From positions 1-5,026 of the forward strand of contig CAIMKO010000093.1 in assembly GCA_903841915.1 (NCBI GenBank): a stretch of 5,026 nt of DNA, in the 5' to 3' direction. The translations under genes and the position numbers were made by a program. How positions within the stretch are numbered: the stretch's first letter is position 1; each line of letters opens with the position of its first letter. Below the pieces are notes generated by a model. It saw only the letters and a program-made list of their open reading frames with translations, ran no database searches and was not told the DNA's origin. This document shows, one piece after another, positions 1 to 5,026 of the stretch. This DNA is from an uncultured Chitinophagaceae bacterium. GTDB lineage: Bacteria > Bacteroidota > Bacteroidia > Chitinophagales > Chitinophagaceae.

Positions 1-25
1 ACAAACCTGCCTACCGGCAGGCAGG
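1..25. repeat. GC-rich palindromic repeat fragment at left edge
   Basis: CCTGCC (6-11) and GGCAGG (16-21) form a perfect 6-bp inverted repeat around TACC, followed by a further GCAGG. The next bases (26-46) read like a CGCAAAGTCACAAAG motif. Both sequence styles are ones I know as scattered intergenic repeats in Bacteroidota genomes; that is recollection, not a search. The element may continue beyond the left edge. No coding function is visible. Confidence 0.5.
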
Positions 26-94
26 GGCGCAAAGTCACAAAGTTTTAAAAAGCTTCGCTCTTTCTTTGTGTCATATAGACTTAGAGGCATATAA

Positions 95-120
95 AAAATC
101 ATTTGTTTACAAATGATTTT
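95..120. repeat. Perfect 11-bp AT-rich stem-loop, possible terminator
   Basis: Arms 95-105 (AAAATCATTTG) and 110-120 (CAAATGATTTT) are exact reverse complements around the loop TTTA. An A-run precedes the stem and a loose T-rich stretch (CTTTT, 127-131) follows. This could be a weak bidirectional terminator for a gene left of the window, or another intergenic hairpin repeat. The AT-rich stem and lack of a strong U-tract keep the terminator reading tentative. The hairpin itself is certain. Confidence 0.5.
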
Positions 121-170
121 CAAAGTCTTTTACTAACTGGCATTAACACGCCAATTGAATGAACGACAAA

Positions 171-213
171 AGCCCCTATGGGGCTCAGGTTTGCATTTTC
201 TGATTTTGTCTAC
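171..213. repeat. Interspersed hairpin repeat, copy 1
   Basis: AGCCCC (171-176) and GGGGCT (180-185) make a perfect hairpin with loop TAT. A conserved tail follows (AGGTTT, CATTT, CTGAT, TTGTCTAC). Bases 172-213 match 338-379 at 37 of 42 positions by my count, so the two are copies of one repeat. The second hairpin that follows copy 2 is missing here and is replaced by CACGAATG-type sequence, as if the copy were broken or overwritten. Units of this kind (a GCCCC/GGGGC hairpin plus a spacer with TTGTCTAC) resemble scattered intergenic elements I know from Bacteroidota. Confidence 0.7.
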
Positions 214-226
214 GAATTCTATTAGC

Positions 227-242
227 CACGAATGCACGAATG
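227..242. repeat. Tandem CACGAATG repeat (two copies)
   Basis: CACGAATG occurs at 227-234 and again directly at 235-242. The surrounding AGCCACGAATGCACGAAT context, and the later GACACGAAGG near 261-270, resemble a CACGAAT-rich intergenic repeat family common in Bacteroidota. It sits exactly where the second half of hairpin repeat copy 1 would be expected. It has no coding function that I can see. Two copies alone do not make an array of any functional class. Confidence 0.5.
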
Positions 243-337
243 ATTATGGAGAAGTTAAAAGACACGAAGGAAAGTCCTACGGATTTTTTAAGGAGAAGGG
301 AAGGACGTTGTTGAGTATCTGCGATAAAAATAATGTC

Positions 338-401
338 GCCCCTCTGGGGCTTAGGTTTACATTTACTGATATTGTCTACCATAATATCGCCCCGCCGGGG
401 C
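338..401. repeat. Interspersed hairpin repeat, copy 2, with two hairpins
   Basis: Two GC-rich hairpins share the same arms: GCCCC (338-342)/GGGGC (346-350) with loop TCT, and GCCCC (389-393)/GGGGC (397-401) with loop GCC. The two start 51 bases apart. The first half aligns with copy 1 (172-213). Similar arms, different loops and regular spacing suggest a REP-like mobile or structured element rather than a terminator, since no T-tract follows either hairpin. No transposase is present in the window, so mobility is only suggested. Confidence 0.7.
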
Positions 402-486
402 TTATAAAGATGCTGATTCTATTTCCAACAATTATGGTTGGAATACCTGAAAATGAGAAATCTTTCGATCCCAAAATTGGACCGCC

Positions 487-494
487 TAACTTTA
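487..494 (+). promoter_or_regulatory. Candidate -7 promoter element for the P-type ATPase
   Basis: TAACTTTA matches the Bacteroidota -7 consensus TAnnTTTG at all but the last defined base and lies 48 bases before the ATPase start codon. No convincing TTG -33 element is found at the expected distance (around 462-468 reads CTTTCGA). An 8-base partial match can arise by chance in AT-rich DNA. The real promoter could lie elsewhere in the repeat-rich leader. Confidence 0.25.
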
Positions 495-542
495 CCCTAA
501 ACAATACCCTCGGTTTCACCGGTAACAAAACCCACCATTCGC

Positions 543-3047
543 ATGTCTGCAAATAATTTCAACATAAAAGGTTTAACGGATGATCAGGTATTGGAAGCAA
601 GAAAAAAATATGGCTTCAACAGGCTGGTCTATAAAAAAGAAAATGGTTTTATTGATGCGATCAAAAGTCTGGCAAAAGAACCCATGGTAATTCTATTATT
701 GATCGCGTCTGTTATTTATTTCATCAGCGGAAAAACCGGTGATGCGATATTTCTTGCTTCTGCCATCGTATTAGTATCTGCCATTTCTTTATATCAGGAC
801 TCCAGAAGCCGAATTGCTTTAGAAAAATTAAAAAACTTTACCCAGCCCAATTGCAAAGTGATCCGCAATGCGGAAGTAGTAGAGATCAAAACCGAAGAAC
901 TTGTTGTGGGAGATAGTTTAATGGTAGAAGAAGGAACATCCATTGCTGCGGATGGCAGTATCATACATTCCAATGATTTTTCCGTGAATGAATCGATACT
1001 CACCGGAGAATCATTTGCAGTTAATAAAGACAAGGAAAAAGAAGATCATCTTATTTATCTGGGCACAACAGTAGCCAGCGGATTAGCCATTGCAACCATT
1101 ACAGCGATAGGCAATGAAACCAAACTGGGTAAGATCGGTAAAAGTATTGAAAGCATTAAAGAAGAGAAGACACCGCTGGAATCGCAGATCAACAATTTTG
1201 TAAAAAAGATGGTGATCGCCGGGGCTATTGTTTTTCTTATTGTATGGGCGATCAATTATTGGCATTCCTATAATGTGCTGGACAGTTTATTGAAAGCGCT
1301 CACATTAGCAATGAGTATCCTACCTGAAGAGATCCCGGTGGCACTTACCACATTCATGGCCCTGGGTGCATGGCGTTTGATGAAGATGGGTATTGTTGTA
1401 AAACAAATGAAGACAGTGGAAACATTGGGCAGTGCTACTGTGATCTGTACCGACAAAACAGGGACCATCACAGAAAACAAAATGGAACTGGCCAAGCTTT
1501 TTGTTTTGTCGGCCAATCAGATATTCAATGCACAAGATCAGTTGAATGATGCTGAAAAAGAATTGGTAAGGCTTGCCATGTGGGCCAGTGAACCTATTGC
1601 ATTCGACCCCATGGAAATTGCTTTGCATGATGCCTATGCAAAAACGATGTCAACGGATGAGAGGATTCATTTCAAAATGATCCATGAATATCCGTTGAGT
1701 GGGAAGCCGCCGATGATGACGCATTTATTTGAAGATGAAACAGGCAAGCGGATCATTGCAGCCAAGGGTGCAGCAGAAGCTTTAATGAGTGTATCCGATC
1801 TTTCCGAAGAGGAAAGACAGCATATAGAAGACGCTATCAAATCATTGACAACAGAAGGTTATCGTGTTTTGGGTGTTGGGGAAGCGATATTTACCGGAAA
1901 TGATTTCCCGGCAGAACAACAGGCACTGAAATTCAGATTTAAAGGAATTGTGGCTTTCTACGATCCTCCAAAGAAGAATATTCAGAAAGTATTGCAGGAT
2001 TTTTATGCAGCAGGCATTGCAGTGAAGATCGTTACAGGTGATAATGCTGCTACTACGATTGCCATTGCCAAACAGATCGGATTCAGCGGTTATGAAAAAA
2101 GTATTACCGGCGACGAACTGATGAAATTAACTGATGAAGAACTAAAGGAAAAAGTTGATGCGACCAATCTCTTTACCAGAATGTTCCCTGATGCCAAACT
2201 GAAGATCATCAATGCACTGAAAGCAAACAATGAGATCGTGGCCATGACAGGAGATGGTGTAAACGACGGGCCTGCATTAAAAGCTGCACATATCGGTGTG
2301 GCCATGGGCAAGAAAGGAACCGAGATCGCCAAACAGGCTGCTTCGCTGATCTTACTCGAAGATGACCTGTCGAAGATGGTGGATGCTGTTGCCATGGGCA
2401 GAAGGATCTACAGCAATCTTAAAAAAGCCATTCAATATATTATCAGTATCCATATTCCCATTGTACTTACCGTATTTATTCCATTGGCGTTGGGATGGAT
2501 CTATCCCAATATATTCACACCGGTACATATCATCTTTTTAGAACTGATTATGGGACCCACCTGTTCTATCATTTATGAAAATGAACCGATGGAAAAGAAC
2601 AGCATGCTCCAGAAGCCAAGGCCTTTTACTACTTCCTTCTTTAATATTAAAGAACTGACAACAAGTATCCTACAGGGTTTGATGATCACAGCAGGAAGCC
2701 TTGCAGTGTATCAGTATTCAGTGCGAGCGGGTAATGGTGAATCGCTGACAAGGACCATGGTCTTTACTGTTCTGATCGCCGCTAATATCTTTCTTACGCT
2801 GGTGAACCGTTCTTTTTATTACTCTTTTATCAGTACCATGCGATACAGGAATAATCTGGTGGTGATGATCATTTGTATCACTATTGCTATTTCCGGATTA
2901 CTGATCTTTATCAAACCGTTGGCGGCATTCTTCTTATTTGAGTCTTTAAGTCTGTCTCAATTGCTCATCAGTATCGGTATTGGTTTCCTTTCGGTGATCT
3001 GGTTTGAAATTGTAAAGTGGAGAAAGAGAATGAAGGATGTTTCCTGA
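543..3047 (+). CDS. P-type cation-transporting ATPase (type II-like), ion unknown
   Basis: This is a complete 834-residue membrane pump that couples ATP hydrolysis, through a phospho-aspartate intermediate, to cation movement. Visible parts are an N-terminal cation-ATPase domain (about 8-45), helices M1-M2 (about 48-83), an actuator domain with TGES (154-157), and M3-M4 (about 222-276) with PEEIP at 261-265. The catalytic region has DKTGT with phosphorylated Asp304, KGAAE (408-412, usually KGAPE), DPP (474-476), TGD (498-500) and TGDGVND (569-575). Six C-terminal helices follow (about 628-824). Glu262 aligns with the M4 Ca2+ ligand of SERCA. M5 (SIHIPI, 635-640) and M6 (ELIMGPTCSIIYENEP, 667-682) lack the SERCA Asn/Glu and Asp ligands, so Ca2+ should not be assumed. 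LPEE(I/F)P plus LEL..xPxCSI..E.EP recalls a poorly characterised bacterial type II subfamily. The ATG at 543 opens directly into the N-terminal domain; no Shine-Dalgarno is seen. Family is certain, substrate is not. Confidence 0.95.
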   Translation: MSANNFNIKGLTDDQVLEARKKYGFNRLVYKKENGFIDAIKSLAKEPMVILLLIASVIYFISGKTGDAIFLASAIVLVSAISLYQDSRSRIALEKLKNFTQPNCKVIRNAEVVEIKTEELVVGDSLMVEEGTSIAADGSIIHSNDFSVNESILTGESFAVNKDKEKEDHLIYLGTTVASGLAIATITAIGNETKLGKIGKSIESIKEEKTPLESQINNFVKKMVIAGAIVFLIVWAINYWHSYNVLDSLLKALTLAMSILPEEIPVALTTFMALGAWRLMKMGIVVKQMKTVETLGSATVICTDKTGTITENKMELAKLFVLSANQIFNAQDQLNDAEKELVRLAMWASEPIAFDPMEIALHDAYAKTMSTDERIHFKMIHEYPLSGKPPMMTHLFEDETGKRIIAAKGAAEALMSVSDLSEEERQHIEDAIKSLTTEGYRVLGVGEAIFTGNDFPAEQQALKFRFKGIVAFYDPPKKNIQKVLQDFYAAGIAVKIVTGDNAATTIAIAKQIGFSGYEKSITGDELMKLTDEELKEKVDATNLFTRMFPDAKLKIINALKANNEIVAMTGDGVNDGPALKAAHIGVAMGKKGTEIAKQAASLILLEDDLSKMVDAVAMGRRIYSNLKKAIQYIISIHIPIVLTVFIPLALGWIYPNIFTPVHIIFLELIMGPTCSIIYENEPMEKNSMLQKPRPFTTSFFNIKELTTSILQGLMITAGSLAVYQYSVRAGNGESLTRTMVFTVLIAANIFLTLVNRSFYYSFISTMRYRNNLVVMIICITIAISGLLIFIKPLAAFFLFESLSLSQLLISIGIGFLSVIWFEIVKWRKRMKDVS

Positions 3048-3225
3048 GGTATGGAAAGGTCCGCAATTTCATTTAATGCAAAATATAAGATCATTTGTTC
3101 GGGGTCTAAAACTGCAATAAAAAGCACAAATAATCTGTAATGCCAGGAATTTTCAGTAATATCGAAGCTGCAAAATTTTATCAATCTTATATGAACCCGT
3201 TTAAATCACAATTCAAAATCCAACT

Positions 3226-3450
3226 ATGAAACTTGATTACAGAAACGAAGTAAAAGCGCTTGGTGTTACGGCAATGGTACTTGTTTGTCTGGTACTTTTT
3301 GCCTATGCCATGTTTTGGATCATCGCATATGGATGGGCCATGCTGGACGGTGCTGTAAACAGATGGGTTGTCTATTTCCTGGGACTTCTAATAGTGTTCG
3401 TTATCCATCGATTTATCAGAGGAAAAGTATATCGTCCTGATGAGGATTAG
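3226..3450 (+). CDS. Small two-helix membrane protein, function unknown
   Basis: The 74-residue product has two hydrophobic segments, about 11-38 (aromatic-rich, FAYAMFWIIAYGWAML) and about 46-62 (RWVVYFLGLLIVFVIHRF). A short charged N-terminus (KLDYRNEVK) precedes them and a basic then acidic tail (RGKVYRPDED) follows, as in a small inner-membrane hairpin protein. I recognise no family. It lies 178 bases after the P-type ATPase on the same strand with no clear terminator between, so co-transcription is possible. A role as accessory peptide of the pump is inference from position. The ATG lacks a Shine-Dalgarno, as is common in Bacteroidota. Coherent membrane topology and charged ends argue that it is real. 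The downstream hairpin at 3618-3647 would end its transcript. Confidence 0.7.
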   Translation: MKLDYRNEVKALGVTAMVLVCLVLFAYAMFWIIAYGWAMLDGAVNRWVVYFLGLLIVFVIHRFIRGKVYRPDED

Positions 3451-3617
3451 AAAATTTTATTGTGTTTAAAAATTGAATCAATGTTTGCCTTTGTGGTATT
3501 CGATTCAAACTTGACATCATGAACAGACTTGATCTGAGTTTCATGTATGATCAGTAGAAGCCATTCCAAACTTCAAGGATCGCAGCTTAAAAATCTTATC
3601 AACTTCCTTATAAAACA

Positions 3618-3647
3618 AAAGCTTCACTCTTTGCAGAGTGAAGCTTT
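3618..3647. terminator. Bidirectional intrinsic terminator between convergent genes
   Basis: A perfect 13-bp stem, AAAGCTTCACTCT (3618-3630) against AGAGTGAAGCTTT (3635-3647), closes a TTGC loop. Read on the minus strand it is followed by TTTTGTTTTAT, a good U-tract for ending the aldo/keto reductase transcript. Read on the plus strand the arm ends in TTT and is followed by AATTTCT, a weaker tract serving the small membrane protein gene. Its position between two convergent genes fits a shared terminator. It lies about 140 bases beyond the reductase stop codon, which implies a long 3' untranslated tail. Confidence 0.85.
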
Positions 3648-3654
3648 AATTTCT

Positions 3655-3755
3655 AATGAATACCCCCCAGTAATTCATTGTCAGGACGAAAGTATGTCTA
3701 AAATAATCCCTGCGCAACGGGAAAAACACCCATTTTTTATGCAGTATGATTACTG
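3655..3755. other. Block of nested inverted repeats, possible structured RNA
   Basis: AATGAAT (3655-3661) pairs with ATTCATT (3673-3679) around an 11-base loop holding six C residues. CAGTA (3742-3746) pairs with TACTG (3751-3755) around TGAT. CAGTAAT (3668-3674) is also exactly complementary to ATTACTG (3749-3755), an alternative long-range pairing. CCC (3708-3710) and GGG (3719-3721) flank TGCGCAAC. The block lies between the terminator and the reductase stop codon, so it would be part of the reductase 3' tail on the minus strand or a separate plus-strand RNA. I recognise no known RNA family. Short arms like these can occur by chance. Confidence 0.25.
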
Positions 3756-3787
3756 TTTAAACACTGAACAATAACATAGGTTCAGTT

Positions 3788-4780
3788 TTACAATTCCTGT
3801 TTCAGAATGACAGCCATGAGTTTCTCAAATTCCGATTTTCCCAATTGTTCAATCATCGCAATATCTTCTTTCGCCAAACTAATCAGTCCGCTTGTATTGG
3901 TTTCAGCATGGGCGGCAGTTCTGATCCCTGAAATAACCGTTGATACTTCAGCATGGTTTAAAATGTAACTCAGTGCCAGTTCAGTTTTGCTGCAATTGTA
4001 TTTCTTACAAAGCAACCAAACAGGCTGCAGCTCTTGATTACATAGATCAACCAATTCTTTGGTCAGTCTTTTCTTGCGATGATCATTATCAGAAAAATGG
4101 ACTGCGTCATCGAATTTACCGGTCAATAATCCGAATTGCAAGGGCATGCGTGCAATGATTCCATAACCCAAAGCTGCCGCTTGCGGTAATAGAGAAAGGG
4201 CTCTTTGATTCAGCAGGTTTAAAACCAATTGAAATCCATTGCCTTTTTTTTGTTCTATTAAATAATGGGCTTCGGGAAGCGGTTCAAAAGTGTTCAGCGA
4301 TAATCCCCAGTACCTGATCAACCCTTTTTGTTGCAAGTATTGCATTGCATCGATACAGGATCCATCCTGCAAATGAGATAAGCGGGCTGTATGCAACTGA
4401 TAATAATCGATCGTATCGCGTTTCAATCTTTTCAAACTTTTTTCACAGGCCTGAATTATATATTCTTTACTGTAATCAAATGTGAACTTTTCATTTCTTG
4501 CAACATTCCCCACTTTGGTGGCGATGATCAGATCTTTCATATTACCGATCGTATCTCCCAATAATTCTTCGGAATGGCCGAGCCCATAAATATCTGCTGT
4601 ATCAAAAAAATTAATGCCCAGATCGATCGATCTATGAATGGCTTGTTTCGAAATAGTATCATCTGCATCGCCCCAACCTATGGCAGTATTTCCGATCATC
4701 GTCCCTCCTCCTATTGCCCATGCGCCAAATCCGATCTCACTCACATGCAGATCGGTATTTCCAAATTGTCTGTATTTCAT
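3788..4780 (-). CDS. Aldo/keto reductase family oxidoreductase
   Basis: The 330-residue product is a soluble TIM-barrel NAD(P)H-dependent oxidoreductase that should reduce an aldehyde or ketone or run the reverse reaction. It opens with the family start MKYRQFGNTDLHVSEIGFGAW. The catalytic tetrad is intact: Asp60 (FFDTAD), Tyr65 (DIYG), Lys89 (ATKVG) and His130 (YQLHT). GLS (159-161) and the C-terminal SGIRTAAHAETN (284-295) match the cofactor-binding region. Length is normal for the family. The frame stays open to an ATG at 4870, but the 30 extra residues are unlike the family, and AAGGAAACA directly precedes the ATG at 4780, so the shorter start is chosen. Glycine-rich GGGTMIGNTAIGWGDADD (24-41) replaces the usual short loop, a pattern I know from reductases of the YajO/general stress protein 69 type. 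Physiological substrate cannot be told from sequence. It is divergent from the gene at 4995 and convergent with the small membrane protein. Confidence 0.95.
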   Translation of the reverse strand: MKYRQFGNTDLHVSEIGFGAWAIGGGTMIGNTAIGWGDADDTISKQAIHRSIDLGINFFDTADIYGLGHSEELLGDTIGNMKDLIIATKVGNVARNEKFTFDYSKEYIIQACEKSLKRLKRDTIDYYQLHTARLSHLQDGSCIDAMQYLQQKGLIRYWGLSLNTFEPLPEAHYLIEQKKGNGFQLVLNLLNQRALSLLPQAAALGYGIIARMPLQFGLLTGKFDDAVHFSDNDHRKKRLTKELVDLCNQELQPVWLLCKKYNCSKTELALSYILNHAEVSTVISGIRTAAHAETNTSGLISLAKEDIAMIEQLGKSEFEKLMAVILKQEL

Positions 4781-4782
4781 TG

Positions 4783-4789
4783 TTTCCTT
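4783..4789 (-). promoter_or_regulatory. Ribosome-binding site deciding the reductase start
   Basis: On the minus strand AAGGAAA lies with four bases (AACA) between AAGGA and the ATG at 4780. No comparable purine run precedes the alternative ATG at 4870. This supports translation from 4780, which also gives the canonical aldo/keto reductase N-terminus. A Shine-Dalgarno is less usual in Bacteroidota, so the match is supportive rather than proof. Confidence 0.5.
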
Positions 4790-4879
4790 ATTTGAGCATA
4801 AAATTAATTCAATAAAATGCCATTCATCAAATAATGAAACACTCATTTCCTGTTCATGATTGTGCATCATGTATATGTG

Positions 4880-4910
4880 AATGATGTAAGTTTTTTGGCT
4901 AATGATGTAA
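4880..4910. promoter_or_regulatory. 10-bp direct repeat with 21-bp period, possible operator
   Basis: AATGATGTAA occurs exactly at 4880-4889 and 4901-4910. The 21-bp spacing is two DNA turns, so both copies face the same side. They end 22 bases before the -7 element at 4933 and lie 100 bases upstream of the reductase start. That is where an activator for the right-hand gene, or a shared regulator of the divergent pair, would bind. CATCAT (4865-4870) with ATGATG (4881-4886) adds an overlapping inverted repeat. Paired direct repeats with about 21-bp period are the known binding geometry of LytTR-type response regulators, but the sequence here does not clearly match their consensus. Confidence 0.35.
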
Positions 4911-4932
4911 CGCAGCTCAGCAGGTGCATGCT

Positions 4933-4940
4933 GACCTTTG
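4933..4940 (+). promoter_or_regulatory. Bacteroidota -7 promoter element for the gene at 4995
   Basis: GACCTTTG, followed by CA, matches TAnnTTTG except at the first base, and resembles the ACCTTTGCA form often seen upstream of Chitinophagaceae genes. It lies 54 bases before the ATG at 4995, giving a leader of roughly 45 bases. No clear TTG -33 element lies 18-22 bases upstream, where the direct repeat 4901-4910 is found instead. This is consistent with an activator-dependent promoter. Confidence 0.5.
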
Positions 4941-4994
4941 CATTACTATACTTTACCTAATGAAGGGTAAACAAAAGAAATTAAAAAAACAATT

Positions 4995-5026
4995 ATGAGA
5001 AAGAACCTTTTAAAAATTGCAAGCAT
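4995..5026 (+). CDS. Start of a gene truncated by the window edge, possibly exported
   Basis: Only ten full codons are present, MRKNLLKIAS, with the frame still open at the right edge. Basic residues followed by hydrophobic ones look like the beginning of a signal peptide or a first membrane helix, but the evidence is very short. An A-rich stretch (TTAAAAAAACAATT) rather than a Shine-Dalgarno precedes the ATG, typical of Bacteroidota starts. The -7 element at 4933-4940 and the direct repeats at 4880-4910 lie upstream in the right orientation. Function cannot be stated. Confidence 0.5.
   Translation, partial: MRKNLLKIAS

Larger units (their letters stand above)
3451..3787. other. Convergent intergenic region without a credible gene
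   Basis: These 337 bases separate the small membrane protein (+) from the aldo/keto reductase (-). They contain a 7-bp inverted repeat TTGAATC (3473-3479)/GATTCAA (3502-3508) enclosing TTTGCCTTTGTGG-like repeat sequence. They also contain the terminator hairpin and the inverted-repeat block listed separately. A 75-codon open frame at 3547-3774 runs straight through the terminator, has no membrane or domain character and no ribosome-binding site, and is not considered a gene. Confidence 0.6.

Noticed and set aside
171..401. CRISPR array suggested by repeated hairpins
   Set aside because: Only two divergent copies at irregular spacing, with no uniform spacers and no cas genes; interspersed repeats explain it better.
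155..556. 133-codon plus-strand open frame upstream of the ATPase
   Set aside because: It is composed of the intergenic repeats and hairpins, overlaps the ATPase start, shows no domain or compositional sign of a protein, and has no ribosome-binding site.
543..3047. Naming the ATPase as a Ca2+ pump (PacL/SERCA type) or Mg2+ importer (MgtA)
   Set aside because: The shared catalytic core does not define substrate, and the M5 and M6 residues differ from the Ca2+ pump ligands. No Mg2+ pump hallmark is recognised.
3090..3097. Possible -7 promoter (ATCATTTG) for the small membrane protein
   Set aside because: Only the TTTG part matches TAnnTTTG and there is no -33 element; too weak to list.
3547..3774. 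75-codon plus-strand open frame between the convergent genes
   Set aside because: It runs through the perfect terminator stem and the inverted-repeat block, and the translation has no recognisable character.
4781..4870. Upstream 30-residue extension of the aldo/keto reductase
   Set aside because: The family N-terminus begins at the ATG at 4780, which has a good ribosome-binding site; the extension does not resemble the family.

Overview
The window looks like chromosomal DNA from a member of the Bacteroidota, most plausibly Chitinophagaceae or a close relative. This is inferred from four things: moderately AT-rich coding sequence, starts mostly without a Shine-Dalgarno, a TAnnTTTG-like -7 promoter element, and an upstream non-coding island made of hairpin and CACGAAT-type interspersed repeats typical of that phylum. 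No taxonomic marker gene is present, so the family-level placement is a guess.

Layout. Bases 1-542 hold no credible gene. They are a mosaic of short repeats: a GC-rich palindrome, an 11-bp perfect hairpin, and two related copies of a GCCCC/GGGGC hairpin repeat, with a CACGAATG tandem repeat between them. Bases 543-3047 (+) encode a complete 834-residue type II-like P-type cation ATPase with all catalytic motifs, but with transport-site helices unlike those of Ca2+ pumps. After 178 bases comes a 74-residue protein with two predicted membrane helices (3226-3450, +), of unknown function. Bases 3451-3787 are a non-coding stretch between convergent genes. It holds a perfect 13-bp stem-loop that should end transcription from both sides, and a block of nested inverted repeats. 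Bases 3788-4780 (-) encode a complete aldo/keto reductase. It is divergent from a gene whose first ten codons lie at the right edge (4995 onward, +). The divergent intergenic region carries an exact 10-bp direct repeat with a 21-bp period just upstream of a Bacteroidota-type -7 element.

How the parts fit. The ATPase and the small membrane protein lie on the same strand with no clear terminator between them, so they may share a transcript. The small protein is then a candidate accessory subunit or regulator of the pump, but this is inference from position and topology only. The aldo/keto reductase is a separate unit and shows no evident link to the ATPase. Nothing here is a clear new multi-gene system. 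The items most worth a second look are the altered ion-binding helices of the ATPase, its small membrane neighbour, the 21-bp-spaced repeats, and the structured block between the convergent genes.
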